Both the position numbers and the translations under genes were made by a program. The notes beneath the pieces are model-generated. The model was not told the DNA's origin. It did not search any database and was given only the letters and a program-made list of their open reading frames with translations. DNA of 28,159 nt, from the IMG/VR virus record IMGVR_UViG_3300040957_000044, positions 1 to 28,159 of that record. One strand, 5' to 3'. Source of the stretch: a virus. Below, one piece after another: positions 6,291 through 14,085 of the stretch. How positions within the stretch are numbered: the stretch's first letter is position 1; each line of letters opens with the position of its first letter.

Positions 6291-6737
6291 TCACTTCCAT
6301 TTCATAGCGTATCTTGCAACTCTTATAAAATAGTTTAATGAATGACCGCCATGATAGCCTTGAATTATTTTTAATATGTTTCCATGATAACGTTGTCTTA
6401 AAATTTTTAAATATTTTACGCCTTCCATGATATTAATTTCGGGCTGGTAAAGGTCGAGCCATCCGCCTGTATAAGCACATTCCTTTTTTGCGGTAATTAA
6501 TGTCATACCCATTAACCCGATTGAAAAATCTTTCATTGAAGGCTCGTAGCGGGAAATTATTACTCGGCAATTGCTTTCAGTTTCGACAATTCCCCATGTC
6601 CACATCTCATAACCTTCCATAGATTGCAATTTACATTCATCTTTAATAATTATTTTTATATCTTTCACTGTATAGGCAAGTAAAGACTGCGCCAAAAAAA
6701 GCAGAAAAAAGAAACTAAGGAATGTAAAGCGTTTCAA
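6291..6737 (-). CDS. Secreted lytic transglycosylase (SLT-like)
   Basis: This 148-aa protein has a signal peptide (MKRFTFLSFFFLLFLAQSLLA) and a compact lysozyme-like SLT domain, which cleaves peptidoglycan glycan strands. The catalytic Glu is probably E54 in VETES (family pattern E-S). SIGLMGM at 72-78 corresponds to the usual G-L-M-Q, with Gly replacing Gln. LDLYQPEINIMEGVKYLKIL near 95-113 matches the NI-x2-G-x2-YL helix, and QGYHGG replaces the usual YN-A-G. The start is TTG 6737 overlapping the previous stop (TTGA) with AAAAGGAT upstream. It may help DNA entry or lysis from the periplasm. Confidence 0.8.
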   Translation of the reverse strand: MKRFTFLSFFFLLFLAQSLLAYTVKDIKIIIKDECKLQSMEGYEMWTWGIVETESNCRVIISRYEPSMKDFSIGLMGMTLITAKKECAYTGGWLDLYQPEINIMEGVKYLKILRQRYHGNILKIIQGYHGGHSLNYFIRVARYAMKWK

Positions 6738-9187
6738 GTTAATATCCTTTTATTTTTTATCATGCCAGGAATAATATAAGGCGTCCTGCTTGCGTTTGGT
6801 GTTGGAGTTATATAAATTGTCGGCGTAAAAACCGGCGTATTAGTTTTTGTCGGTTCCGGTGTTTTTGTCGGCGTCCAAGTCGAGCCTACTACATAAGCGC
6901 TTCCGACTGATGTCGGTGTCATTGTAAAGGATAAATTAGGAGTTGGTGTTTGAGATAAAATTACAATTTCCGTTTGTGTAAATCCGGCAATTGCCGTAAG
7001 TTGGGCATTTATAATTGCCGTTGATGTTTGATTAACTATTGCCGTCAAAGTTAGATTTGGTGTAATTGTAAATGTCGGCGTTGCCGTTGGTGTCCCCGTT
7101 GGTGTTGGCGTTAATATTCCGCAACTTGCGAACTGTGCAAATGTACCGTTGTAAACACTATATCCTATTGCGCCACCCGGATAAACACCATAAGGCCCGT
7201 TGGCGTTATCAGTACCATCATAAAATAAATATGTTTGTCCGTTATATTCACAAATGCTTGCGTCAACAGCCTGGTTATTGTCATTAAGCCCGAACATGTG
7301 TTGCGTCCATGAAACAAGAGGGTTGACATCAAACACATACCAGTTAAATAAGTCATTGCTTTCGGCCATATAAAGATTTGTATTCATTCCCAAACCGTAA
7401 AAAGTATAATAAATGCCATTATATTCCATTGTTGCCCTACCGCCCTGTGTTATCCTTCCACTTGTCAACGGAATATAAGACCCGTTATACATTACAAGCC
7501 CGACAAGCGTTTCCTGTGAGGCTGGATAAAATTGAGTGGCATTTCCACTCGTATCGTCCATCAACCATAATGCGTAAGGATAATTATATGGGCCGGGACA
7601 TTGATTTGCTATAATTTCCGCTATGCCGTGATATTTCCCATCGCTTCCTAAAAATATTCCTATGCCGTCCGATTCACCGCCAGATCCCGTACATGGCGGC
7701 TGAAAATATGAAATCTGAAAAACAGGATTTAAAGGATAACCGACAAGAGTATAATTATATCCATCTACTGACGTAGCGTAATAAACCATTTTGTGAAGTT
7801 CATCTGAAAAATAAATCCTGTATTCGCTGCCGATATGCAACTGGCTTGACTGCCCGCAAGCATTCGGCTCGCCAAGTGCCCCGCCACCGATTATACTGCC
7901 GTATCGTGTCCAGTTTATTCCATCGCTTGATGTCGCAAGGCAAATTGTTTCAACCCCGCCGTTTAAATAAAAGGCATTGCCGGTATAAGTCATGTGTAAA
8001 AGTCCATCTGGGCCGACAATAACGTTTGGCTCAACAACCGAACCTGCGCTCCCGCCTTCAAATGTTGTAGTTGGAACTAATACCGGCGTCTGATTCTGCA
8101 CAAAGGAATTAACCTGCCACGGCGTATTACATATCATTGGGGGTACTCCTGGGGTCGGCGTATAACTTGAAATAACCCAGATTTGAGTCGCGTTATATGT
8201 TTGTGTTACTGTCCGCGTAAAAGTTGGTGTCATTGAAAATGTTGGAGTTAAACTTTCAACGGCATAAAAACACCCGCAGGCCGTCTGGTTTGCTTGAAGT
8301 ATTGCGATATTGGTTTCGTCTGCCGCCTGTGTTTGGTTTGGCGTTGCCGTCCATGCTGTTTCAGTGCCGATTTGTTGCAATGTAGCCAATATATTCGGCT
8401 GTGTTGGTGTCCATGTCGGAGTATAAACCGGCGTATTTGTATATGTAGGGCTATTTGTAAAAGTCGGACTCCATGTTGGAGTATTTGTAAAAGTAAACGT
8501 GGGCGAAGGCACAACCGGAGTAATTTCAACGCCCGCATAATTTGTTGTAGAAAATATTATTGAATTGTAATAAGCATTTGAATAATTGCCGGAAGTATAG
8601 GCATTATAATATTGTCCCCACTCATAATAAGTTGCTATATTCCCCGGTAAGTGTACATTTGTATCTGTTGCCTTTAAACTGCTATCAACATAAATTAAAC
8701 ATTCCCCGCTGCTTCCTGTATCATAACACAAGTCTATTGTATGCCATGCGTCCCGGCTAAAAGCAATACTGACCTGTCTATTATTCTGGGAGTCATCATA
8801 ATATAAAGTTCCCGAATAAAAATATAACCGAAATTCCATATAAGAATCTTCAAACAATTCGCTGTTTACCGGCTGCCCGGAAGATACTACTAATACTGAT
8901 AATTGAATTGTGCGGTATGGAGTGCTATCAAGTGCCGCTGAAATGCCATATTCATTATTCCCATTTATCAATCCGAAGGATTGAGTTATCCCCGAACATA
9001 TTCCAGTAAAGTAATAAGATGAATTCCAGTTTGAGCTGATAGTATATGTTTGAGAACCGCTGCCGTCATTTGTTGTGCTGCCATTTAATTCAAGAACAGT
9101 TTTACAATCACTTGAAAAAGTACATAATGAGGCAAAAAGATATACTGGCAATAAGCTAAAAAAAAACCAAAATATAATTTTTTTCAT
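6734..9187 (-). CDS. Exported LamG-like + five-bladed-propeller-like protein with Thr/Pro repeats
   Basis: This 817-aa protein has a signal peptide (1-20). Residues 30-215 look like a concanavalin/LamG jelly roll (YRTIQLSVLV, MEFRLYFYSGTLYY, DAWHTIDLCYDT, CLIYVDSSLKAT). Residues 226-350 hold Thr/Pro repeats (TPTWSPTFTNSPTYTNTP). Residues 375-690 resemble the five-bladed propeller of GH43/32/130-type glycosidases (EPNVIVGPDGLLHMTYTG, then LATSSDGINWTRYG, YATSVDGYNY, and MAESNDLFNWYVF as blade motifs). A second Thr/Pro tract (692-800) ends the protein. The first blade has EPN where active GH43 enzymes have DP, so activity is uncertain. It is probably a glycan-binding surface or virion protein. 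It follows the 508-aa protein by 4 nt. Confidence 0.7.
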   Translation of the reverse strand: MKKIIFWFFFSLLPVYLFASLCTFSSDCKTVLELNGSTTNDGSGSQTYTISSNWNSSYYFTGICSGITQSFGLINGNNEYGISAALDSTPYRTIQLSVLVVSSGQPVNSELFEDSYMEFRLYFYSGTLYYDDSQNNRQVSIAFSRDAWHTIDLCYDTGSSGECLIYVDSSLKATDTNVHLPGNIATYYEWGQYYNAYTSGNYSNAYYNSIIFSTTNYAGVEITPVVPSPTFTFTNTPTWSPTFTNSPTYTNTPVYTPTWTPTQPNILATLQQIGTETAWTATPNQTQAADETNIAILQANQTACGCFYAVESLTPTFSMTPTFTRTVTQTYNATQIWVISSYTPTPGVPPMICNTPWQVNSFVQNQTPVLVPTTTFEGGSAGSVVEPNVIVGPDGLLHMTYTGNAFYLNGGVETICLATSSDGINWTRYGSIIGGGALGEPNACGQSSQLHIGSEYRIYFSDELHKMVYYATSVDGYNYTLVGYPLNPVFQISYFQPPCTGSGGESDGIGIFLGSDGKYHGIAEIIANQCPGPYNYPYALWLMDDTSGNATQFYPASQETLVGLVMYNGSYIPLTSGRITQGGRATMEYNGIYYTFYGLGMNTNLYMAESNDLFNWYVFDVNPLVSWTQHMFGLNDNNQAVDASICEYNGQTYLFYDGTDNANGPYGVYPGGAIGYSVYNGTFAQFASCGILTPTPTGTPTATPTFTITPNLTLTAIVNQTSTAIINAQLTAIAGFTQTEIVILSQTPTPNLSFTMTPTSVGSAYVVGSTWTPTKTPEPTKTNTPVFTPTIYITPTPNASRTPYIIPGMIKNKRILT

Positions 9188-9191
9188 TAAC

Positions 9192-10718
9192 TTAATGCCC
9201 TAACTTCTGGATTTCTATTTGAGTAATTGCGTTTAAGACCGCCGCTGTGTATGTATCAGAACTTGGACTTGACGGGGCTGCTGGCTCATTTATGACCGTA
9301 GCTATTGCTACCACTAACCCCGAAATTTGGCTGTCAAGCAACGGAGTAGGTGTTAATGTGGGAGTATTTGTTACACTTACAATCGGGGTTGCCGTTAAAG
9401 TAATGGTCAATGTAGGTGTCCATGAGGTCATGCCTATTATATATGTCCAGGTTGCGTTGGGTGTTGAAGTATAAGACGGAGTAAATGTATTTGTACCCGT
9501 GAAAGTATTTGTAAAGGTATTTGTCGGCGTTGAAGTAAAAGAAGCCGTGGGGGTTTGTGTTTCTGAAATCAAATTTATTATATACGTCCATGTAGCTTGC
9601 GGCGTAAAAACAGTTGTAGCCGTTAATGCCGGTGTCGGGGTATCTGTAAAAGTATCGAAAGCTATTTGAGTATTAAAAGCATTGACAATATTTGTGCTTG
9701 TAGCGTTTGGAGTTATTGTTAATGTAAAAGTCGGGGTGTAAGTAAAAGTAAATGTATATGTTGCAGTCAATGGCGGAGTTGGTGTCATTGTCAATGTAGT
9801 AATATATACTATTGTCGTTCCTGCCGCAAGCGGTGTTGTTATTGCTGTTAATGTTAAATTTGGTGTCGGCGTTAATGTCTGAATAAATGTTGCCGTTGTC
9901 GCAAGGCTGTTATATTGCCCCTGTATCGGTGTTTGAGTATTAAAAGCGTTTTGTAATGGAGTAGCCGCAAAAGTCTGTGTTGCCTGTCCTGCCGTTATCC
10001 CTATTGTCGCCGTTTGATTTGGTGTTGCCGTTAACGCAGCGTTTACTTCCATAAGTATTACAGATGATATTTTAGTTGAACCTACTATCCATGAAAAACT
10101 TTCTGAAGTTCCGGCGGCTGGCCCTGTTTCGTAACCATCAGAAAAACCTATAACCGCTGAGGACGCCGGCCATGTCAGTCCATTTATCTGCGTTTCGCCT
10201 GCTGTATATGTCTGTGGCATATAAGCCGTTGAAGCGGTATCCATCCCCACTGAATAAAACATACTGCTTGCCTGCTGCGCTGTAATTGCGTTGGCCCACG
10301 TCAAAGCAGTTGCGTTATATTGATAAGCACACTGACCGATTTGTGTTGCCGCGCTCCATCCCGTTGCGTCTTCTACCCAAGTATAAGAGCCTGCCATAGT
10401 CCATGTTAAAGTATACGCCGAACCTGTTGGCGGGTATTGCATATACCATACACTCATGCCGCCGACAGTATTATTATATTGTCCAAATTCAGTTAAAGCA
10501 ACGCTATTAAACTTAACGGTTAAAGCTTGTTGAGTTGCAGCGCTTGAACTTGTTGCAATAGTTACGATAAGCAAAGTTGTAGAAGCGTTGAGGTTGATGC
10601 TTTCCCCGCCTGTGGCAACTCCCGTTCCGCTTGTTTGTGCTTTTTGGACATAACCAGGCTGTGCATATAATGCCTGCGCCGATAATAATATCAGCGCAAT
10701 AAATAAAAATTTTTTCAT
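9192..10718 (-). CDS. Exported beta-sandwich protein with Thr/Pro/Asn repeats
   Basis: The start is ATG 10718, one nt after the previous stop; a TTG nine nt earlier is an alternative. A canonical signal peptide (MKKFLFIALILLSAQALYA, cleavage after YA) precedes a beta-rich domain to about residue 230 (TTLLIVTIATSSS, SVWYMQYPPTGSAYTLTW). Residues 230-465 are repeats of the type TPTFTLTITPNATSTNI. A short conserved-looking tail (LDSQISGLVVAIATVINEP and ITQIEIQKLG) may oligomerise. There is no membrane anchor or cell-wall sorting signal. It shares its repeat module with the two other exported proteins. It may be an adhesin or fibre-like protein; function is unknown. Confidence 0.7.
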   Translation of the reverse strand: MKKFLFIALILLSAQALYAQPGYVQKAQTSGTGVATGGESINLNASTTLLIVTIATSSSAATQQALTVKFNSVALTEFGQYNNTVGGMSVWYMQYPPTGSAYTLTWTMAGSYTWVEDATGWSAATQIGQCAYQYNATALTWANAITAQQASSMFYSVGMDTASTAYMPQTYTAGETQINGLTWPASSAVIGFSDGYETGPAAGTSESFSWIVGSTKISSVILMEVNAALTATPNQTATIGITAGQATQTFAATPLQNAFNTQTPIQGQYNSLATTATFIQTLTPTPNLTLTAITTPLAAGTTIVYITTLTMTPTPPLTATYTFTFTYTPTFTLTITPNATSTNIVNAFNTQIAFDTFTDTPTPALTATTVFTPQATWTYIINLISETQTPTASFTSTPTNTFTNTFTGTNTFTPSYTSTPNATWTYIIGMTSWTPTLTITLTATPIVSVTNTPTLTPTPLLDSQISGLVVAIATVINEPAAPSSPSSDTYTAAVLNAITQIEIQKLGH

Positions 10719-10719
10719 G

Positions 10720-11349
10720 TTAAACAAAAACCTTTATCGCGTCTGCCTGCGTAATACCCCATGTGTCCCAAATTATCCAGCCATTTTGTTTATTGACTAC
10801 CTGATTAGTAAGATATACTCCTATATCTCCGGGACTTGTAAGTTCCGCTTTTTTTTGTGATATAGGAATATTCTGCGAGGCATATTCCTGTACATCCGCT
10901 TCGCTGCAAAAATCTGTTGCGTTTGAACTATCATCACCACCGACAAGAAAATCAATCACTATTGCCGGATAATTATACGGCTTTCCCTTAAGCCCCTTTG
11001 CAAAAGCAATTATACTTACCGCTTGTATTGGAGTTAAGTCCTGCTTGACGTAAATTATCCCCTGTCCGGTTGTCGGGTCTAATTTATCTTCTGTCATTCC
11101 CCCGCCCTCAGCTTCTATGGTGTCAAGTCCACCACAAGACAAAGCGGCATGATTAGCCCATTCTTGTGTAATTTTTCTTATAGCCCCTTCTACAAATCCC
11201 TTCCCACGCTCAATTATAACTGCCGCAGGCGGGATATTTGTACTATTAAGCGTCTTTGCTGTATAACAGGCTTGTATGTCCTTGCCCGTGCAACCTGTCC
11301 AAAGTTTTTTAAAGAAATTCCCAAATCCTGTAAAAAAAGGAATTGTCAT
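10720..11349 (-). CDS. YiiX-like permuted NlpC/P60 (papain-fold) hydrolase
   Basis: This 209-aa protein fits the permuted papain-like amidases (YiiX/YaeF type): the His comes first (NHAALSCGG, H67) followed by IEAEGGG (E79), and the Cys comes late in DFCSEADVQEY (C148-S-E). LTSPGDIGVYL near 171-180 matches the family's P-G-D-L segment. Such enzymes cut peptide or lipid amide bonds, in phages usually cell-wall peptides. No clear signal peptide is seen (PFFTGFGNFFKKLW is amphipathic). ATG 11349 has GAGGTG. It sits between exported-protein genes, so a wall-remodelling role is likely. The family call is by motif only. Confidence 0.65.
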   Translation of the reverse strand: MTIPFFTGFGNFFKKLWTGCTGKDIQACYTAKTLNSTNIPPAAVIIERGKGFVEGAIRKITQEWANHAALSCGGLDTIEAEGGGMTEDKLDPTTGQGIIYVKQDLTPIQAVSIIAFAKGLKGKPYNYPAIVIDFLVGGDDSSNATDFCSEADVQEYASQNIPISQKKAELTSPGDIGVYLTNQVVNKQNGWIIWDTWGITQADAIKVFV

Positions 11350-11363
11350 AATTCACCTCTAAT

Positions 11364-11573
11364 TTATTTTGGTGTCTCTGTTGAAACCGGAGCTTGCGGC
11401 GTTGGCTGTGTTGCCGGAGTTGGGTTTTCAATCTCTTCAATCAAAGCCGCTACCTTTTTAAGCAATGGATTTCCCGCTATAAAATCCGCTTCCGGCGTTC
11501 CCGGAGTAATAGCCTGTTTTACTTCTGTAGCAAGAACGTGCTTTAAAAGAATTAATAATAATTCTTGTATCAT
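11364..11573 (-). CDS. Small protein with hydrophobic N-terminus and Pro/Thr tail (69 aa)
   Basis: ATG 11573 has AGGTGAT four nt upstream and is preferred; a GTG at 11582 that overlaps the previous stop is possible. The N-terminus (MIQELLLILLKHVLA) is a short hydrophobic or amphipathic helix, followed by a helical segment (LLKKVAALIEEIENP) and a Pro/Thr-rich tail (TPATQPTPQAPVSTETP). It could be membrane-associated and may work with the neighbouring 52-aa membrane protein. Function is unknown. Confidence 0.6.
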   Translation of the reverse strand: MIQELLLILLKHVLATEVKQAITPGTPEADFIAGNPLLKKVAALIEEIENPTPATQPTPQAPVSTETPK

Positions 11574-11578
11574 TCTAA

Positions 11579-11737
11579 TCACCTGCCTTTAAAAGTAAGT
11601 TCATTCCTGTTTTTATCCACTTCATTTAAAAACTTTTTTTCCTTATGCCTTTGCCATATTGACCTTATAAAAATAGCCGCCAATATGGCCAATAACCAAA
11701 TACCGACTAATAGAAAACATTCGGCGTAAGGATTCAT
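11579..11737 (-). CDS. Small membrane protein with basic tail (52 aa)
   Basis: This 52-aa frame starts at ATG 11737, one nt after the stop of the 582-aa gene, and fills the gap exactly. One hydrophobic helix (CFLLVGIWLLAILAAIFI) is followed by a highly charged tail (RSIWQRHKEKKFLNEVDKNRNE). The length and layout fit a small holin or an inner-membrane spanin-like protein, but no partner outer-membrane lipoprotein is seen. It is coupled to the genes on both sides. The ribosome site is weak. Confidence 0.6.
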   Translation of the reverse strand: MNPYAECFLLVGIWLLAILAAIFIRSIWQRHKEKKFLNEVDKNRNELTFKGR

Positions 11738-11738
11738 A

Positions 11739-13487
11739 CTACCACACGGCATTCCACACTATAATTACGCTCATACTTGCCGAAGTTGTTATACCCGAAT
11801 AAATAAGCTGCACAACCTCGTTTGTAGCGTAAGTTGTATTTGGATAAAAAGTTGGCGGAGTTTTGTTTGTAGCCGCGTTCAAAACTGCCGCTGTAATTGA
11901 GTTTGTCCCGCCCTGTACCGTTATGGTTCCCGTACTTGATGAAGTTGCCATAAAGATACTCAATACTTTGACTTTCATCCCCGCCGGTGGAGTAATACTG
12001 TTATAAGTTATTGTAGCTGTTGAAACCGCCGTTGCCGAAAATACTACCGTATAAGGTACAATGGTATTTACCGGAGTTGGGGAAGCTACAACAATATTGT
12101 ACTGTGGCCCTAAAATTGGAAGTTCGCTTGTTAAAGTCGTGCTGTCGGCGTTCGCGTAAAAATTCCAAATGTCAAGATTTGAGGCAAGCGAACTATTGCC
12201 GGAAAATACCCACGTCAAATGCTGTCCTGCGCCTGCCGTTGGGATTGCTATAACCATGCCATAATTAGTATATGATTTTGTACCGACAACTTGTGTCGGG
12301 CCTGCCACCGCGATATAACCAGGTGTTGCTGTTGCCTGTGGTGTGCCATTTACAGCGAGGTTGTTCCAATAAATATTCGGCCTTGTTATTTCTACTGCTC
12401 CAGCCTGTACACTTACAGGAAAATATCCAATAAATGTAAATGCCTGTATTGTATTTGGAAGTGGAGTTAAAGCGGGCGGATTTTGTGAACTTAAAACAAA
12501 ATCACTGTAGGGGCTGTTGGCATAAACTTTAGGAAGCCCTGCATTTGCGATTGTTTGGCTTAACGTCGCCGCTTTTACGCTGCTGTAATGATTATCTTTT
12601 ATTACAAACGTAAAACTTTGATTTGTTACAGAAGCCGGTATCGTAATTCCATAATAAGTAAAAACTACGGTATCATTTGCGACTGCCGATAAGGTCAATC
12701 CTGCCCCGCCGCCATAATTGATTATTTTCAATCCACTATTCGCGCCGGTTGTAGAAGCTGTCATTGACAAATTTCCATATTTAACGGTACCACTTACAAA
12801 TTTAGGGAAACCCTGCGGTGTATAAAGATACATTTCGCCATTTACATAAGTACCTTTTACTGTAATAGTAATAGAAATAAATGAGCAATACTGTCCGCCG
12901 CCCACGATTGCCGGATATATTGATACAGTATCGGTAACAATCGGTGTTGCCGTAATTGCCGCGACTGCCGTCCCTGTTGCGACTATTGCGGTTTTAGTTC
13001 CCGCGATTGCCGTTTTTACTGCATTGGCGCTTGCCGTTGCTGTCGCCCATTTTCCGGCAATGCTTGTTTTTGTTGTGTTTGGCGTAGTGGTTATTGTAAA
13101 TGTCGGAGTTATAGTATAACTTGACGCTACATAAGTACCAGTAACCTGCGCCGTAAGTGTCGCAATATATGCTGCTGTTGTAGTAGCAACTGCGGCATTT
13201 GTCGCAGAAGCATTTGCAGTCGCAACAGCCGCGTTTGTAGCGGAAGCCCCCGCCGTTTGTGTCGCTATTACGGCAATTTGCGTTTGAATAGCAACAATAG
13301 TTTGACTTGCTGCCGCCGTTTGTGTTGCGGCAACAGAAGTTAAAATTGCGTTTGCCGTTGATGTCTGTGCAATCTGTGTCAAAGTCGGATCGCCCCACAA
13401 ATTAGCGCATTTGTGGCAAATTAAATTGTAAATTGTAAAACACAAAATCACTCCTAAAAATACTCCTAAAATCCTTTTCATTTTCAT
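11739..13487 (-). CDS. Exported Ala/Thr-repeat protein (582 aa)
   Basis: The start is ATG 13487 with AGGAGG seven nt upstream, just after a predicted promoter. An N-terminal hydrophobic signal or anchor (ILGVFLGVILCFTIYNLIC) leads to residues 35-185, low-complexity Ala/Thr repeats (a 12-residue unit ASATNAAVATAN repeated in tandem, IATQTAGA and similar) like the helical stalks of phage fibres. The rest (190-582) is beta-rich and looks like two or three sandwich domains, ending in a hydrophobic strand (SMSVIIVWNAVW). It carries the shared TPNTTKTSI element. Its role may be a fibre, an adhesin or a surface protein. No family is recognised. Confidence 0.7.
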   Translation of the reverse strand: MKMKRILGVFLGVILCFTIYNLICHKCANLWGDPTLTQIAQTSTANAILTSVAATQTAAASQTIVAIQTQIAVIATQTAGASATNAAVATANASATNAAVATTTAAYIATLTAQVTGTYVASSYTITPTFTITTTPNTTKTSIAGKWATATASANAVKTAIAGTKTAIVATGTAVAAITATPIVTDTVSIYPAIVGGGQYCSFISITITVKGTYVNGEMYLYTPQGFPKFVSGTVKYGNLSMTASTTGANSGLKIINYGGGAGLTLSAVANDTVVFTYYGITIPASVTNQSFTFVIKDNHYSSVKAATLSQTIANAGLPKVYANSPYSDFVLSSQNPPALTPLPNTIQAFTFIGYFPVSVQAGAVEITRPNIYWNNLAVNGTPQATATPGYIAVAGPTQVVGTKSYTNYGMVIAIPTAGAGQHLTWVFSGNSSLASNLDIWNFYANADSTTLTSELPILGPQYNIVVASPTPVNTIVPYTVVFSATAVSTATITYNSITPPAGMKVKVLSIFMATSSSTGTITVQGGTNSITAAVLNAATNKTPPTFYPNTTYATNEVVQLIYSGITTSASMSVIIVWNAVW

Positions 13488-13523
13488 TGTAAAGCCTCCT
13501 GTAATTTAGTTTTATGTATAGGC

Positions 13524-13552
13524 ATTATATTACAATATTGATTAAAAATCAA
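13524..13552 (-). promoter_or_regulatory. Promoter of the exported-protein cassette, with inverted repeat
   Basis: The minus strand reads TTGATT (13552-13547), 17 nt, TATAAT (13529-13524): perfect -10, four of six at -35, ideal spacing. An exact 9-bp inverted repeat with a 3-nt loop (13535-13543 and 13547-13555) covers the -35 box and spacer, a typical operator position. The predicted start near 13517 lies just before the ribosome site of the 582-aa gene, in the largest gap of the late region. Confidence 0.6.
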
Positions 13553-13563
13553 TATATTATCCA

Positions 13564-14082
13564 TTATTTCACCGCCGGAACCGCCGGAACCGGAATTAAA
13601 TAAATTCCGTTTTGTTGCTTTAGTTCTGTCCATAATGAAAAGTCCGAAACGCTTAAATGTATCCATGTGTCTGTAAAAGCCTCTATGCCCGAAACGCCGA
13701 GTTTTAATAAATCCATGCAATATTTATTTAAAATGTCCTGTTGTACCTGTGAAACTGAAACCCCGTTAACATTGAAGTCAACTGCCCGCCCGAACGAATG
13801 GCAGGAATGTTCAATAAAATCTGGGTCAGGTGGAGTGTTAATATTGCACAAATCAAATGCCGGAATATTAGCAACCGAACCATAGGGACGTAAACATCTC
13901 CTATCAAAATCCCCGCCAACGTGCCAATCATTAATTATTATCTGTACCCCATATACATTTCTTAAATACTGCATAATCGGTGGAATTCTGTAATCAATAA
14001 ATCTCATTGCTTTCGCGCCCCAAAGACTATATACTGATTTTGGGATAAATTCCTGCTCTAAAAAGTTTTCCGCTCCGTTCAT
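13564..14082 (-). CDS. Endolysin: M15 family zinc peptidase
   Basis: This 172-aa protein has the M15 D,D-/L,D-peptidase signature: SCHSFGRAVDFNV with H95 and D102 as zinc ligands, and GIEAFTDTWIHLSVSD with E134 as the likely base and H142 as the third ligand. It should cut peptidoglycan peptide cross-links to release phage. There is no signal peptide, so a holin is needed for export; the 104-aa gene upstream is a candidate. ATG 14082 has GAGGTGA. The C-terminal PVPAVPAV tail is odd and probably unstructured. Confidence 0.85.
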   Translation of the reverse strand: MNGAENFLEQEFIPKSVYSLWGAKAMRFIDYRIPPIMQYLRNVYGVQIIINDWHVGGDFDRRCLRPYGSVANIPAFDLCNINTPPDPDFIEHSCHSFGRAVDFNVNGVSVSQVQQDILNKYCMDLLKLGVSGIEAFTDTWIHLSVSDFSLWTELKQQNGIYLIPVPAVPAVK

Positions 14083-14085
14083 AAA

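Noticed and set aside
6137-6307. Plus-strand frame of 56 codons interrupted by one TAG (6206-6208)
   Set aside because: It would be the only plus-strand gene, has a poor ribosome site and runs into the transglycosylase gene. TAG is used as a normal stop elsewhere (582-aa gene), so amber read-through is not supported.
6900-10020. Many near-repeats of short T/G-rich motifs, CRISPR-like or satellite at first sight
   Set aside because: They encode the Thr/Pro/Asn repeats in frame, with irregular spacing and synonymous differences; there are no unique spacers.
13484-13564. 26-codon frame overlapping the endolysin stop and the 582-aa start
   Set aside because: It fits both neighbours (TAATG, ATGA) but spans the predicted promoter and inverted repeat, lacks a good ribosome site, and the peptide has no features.
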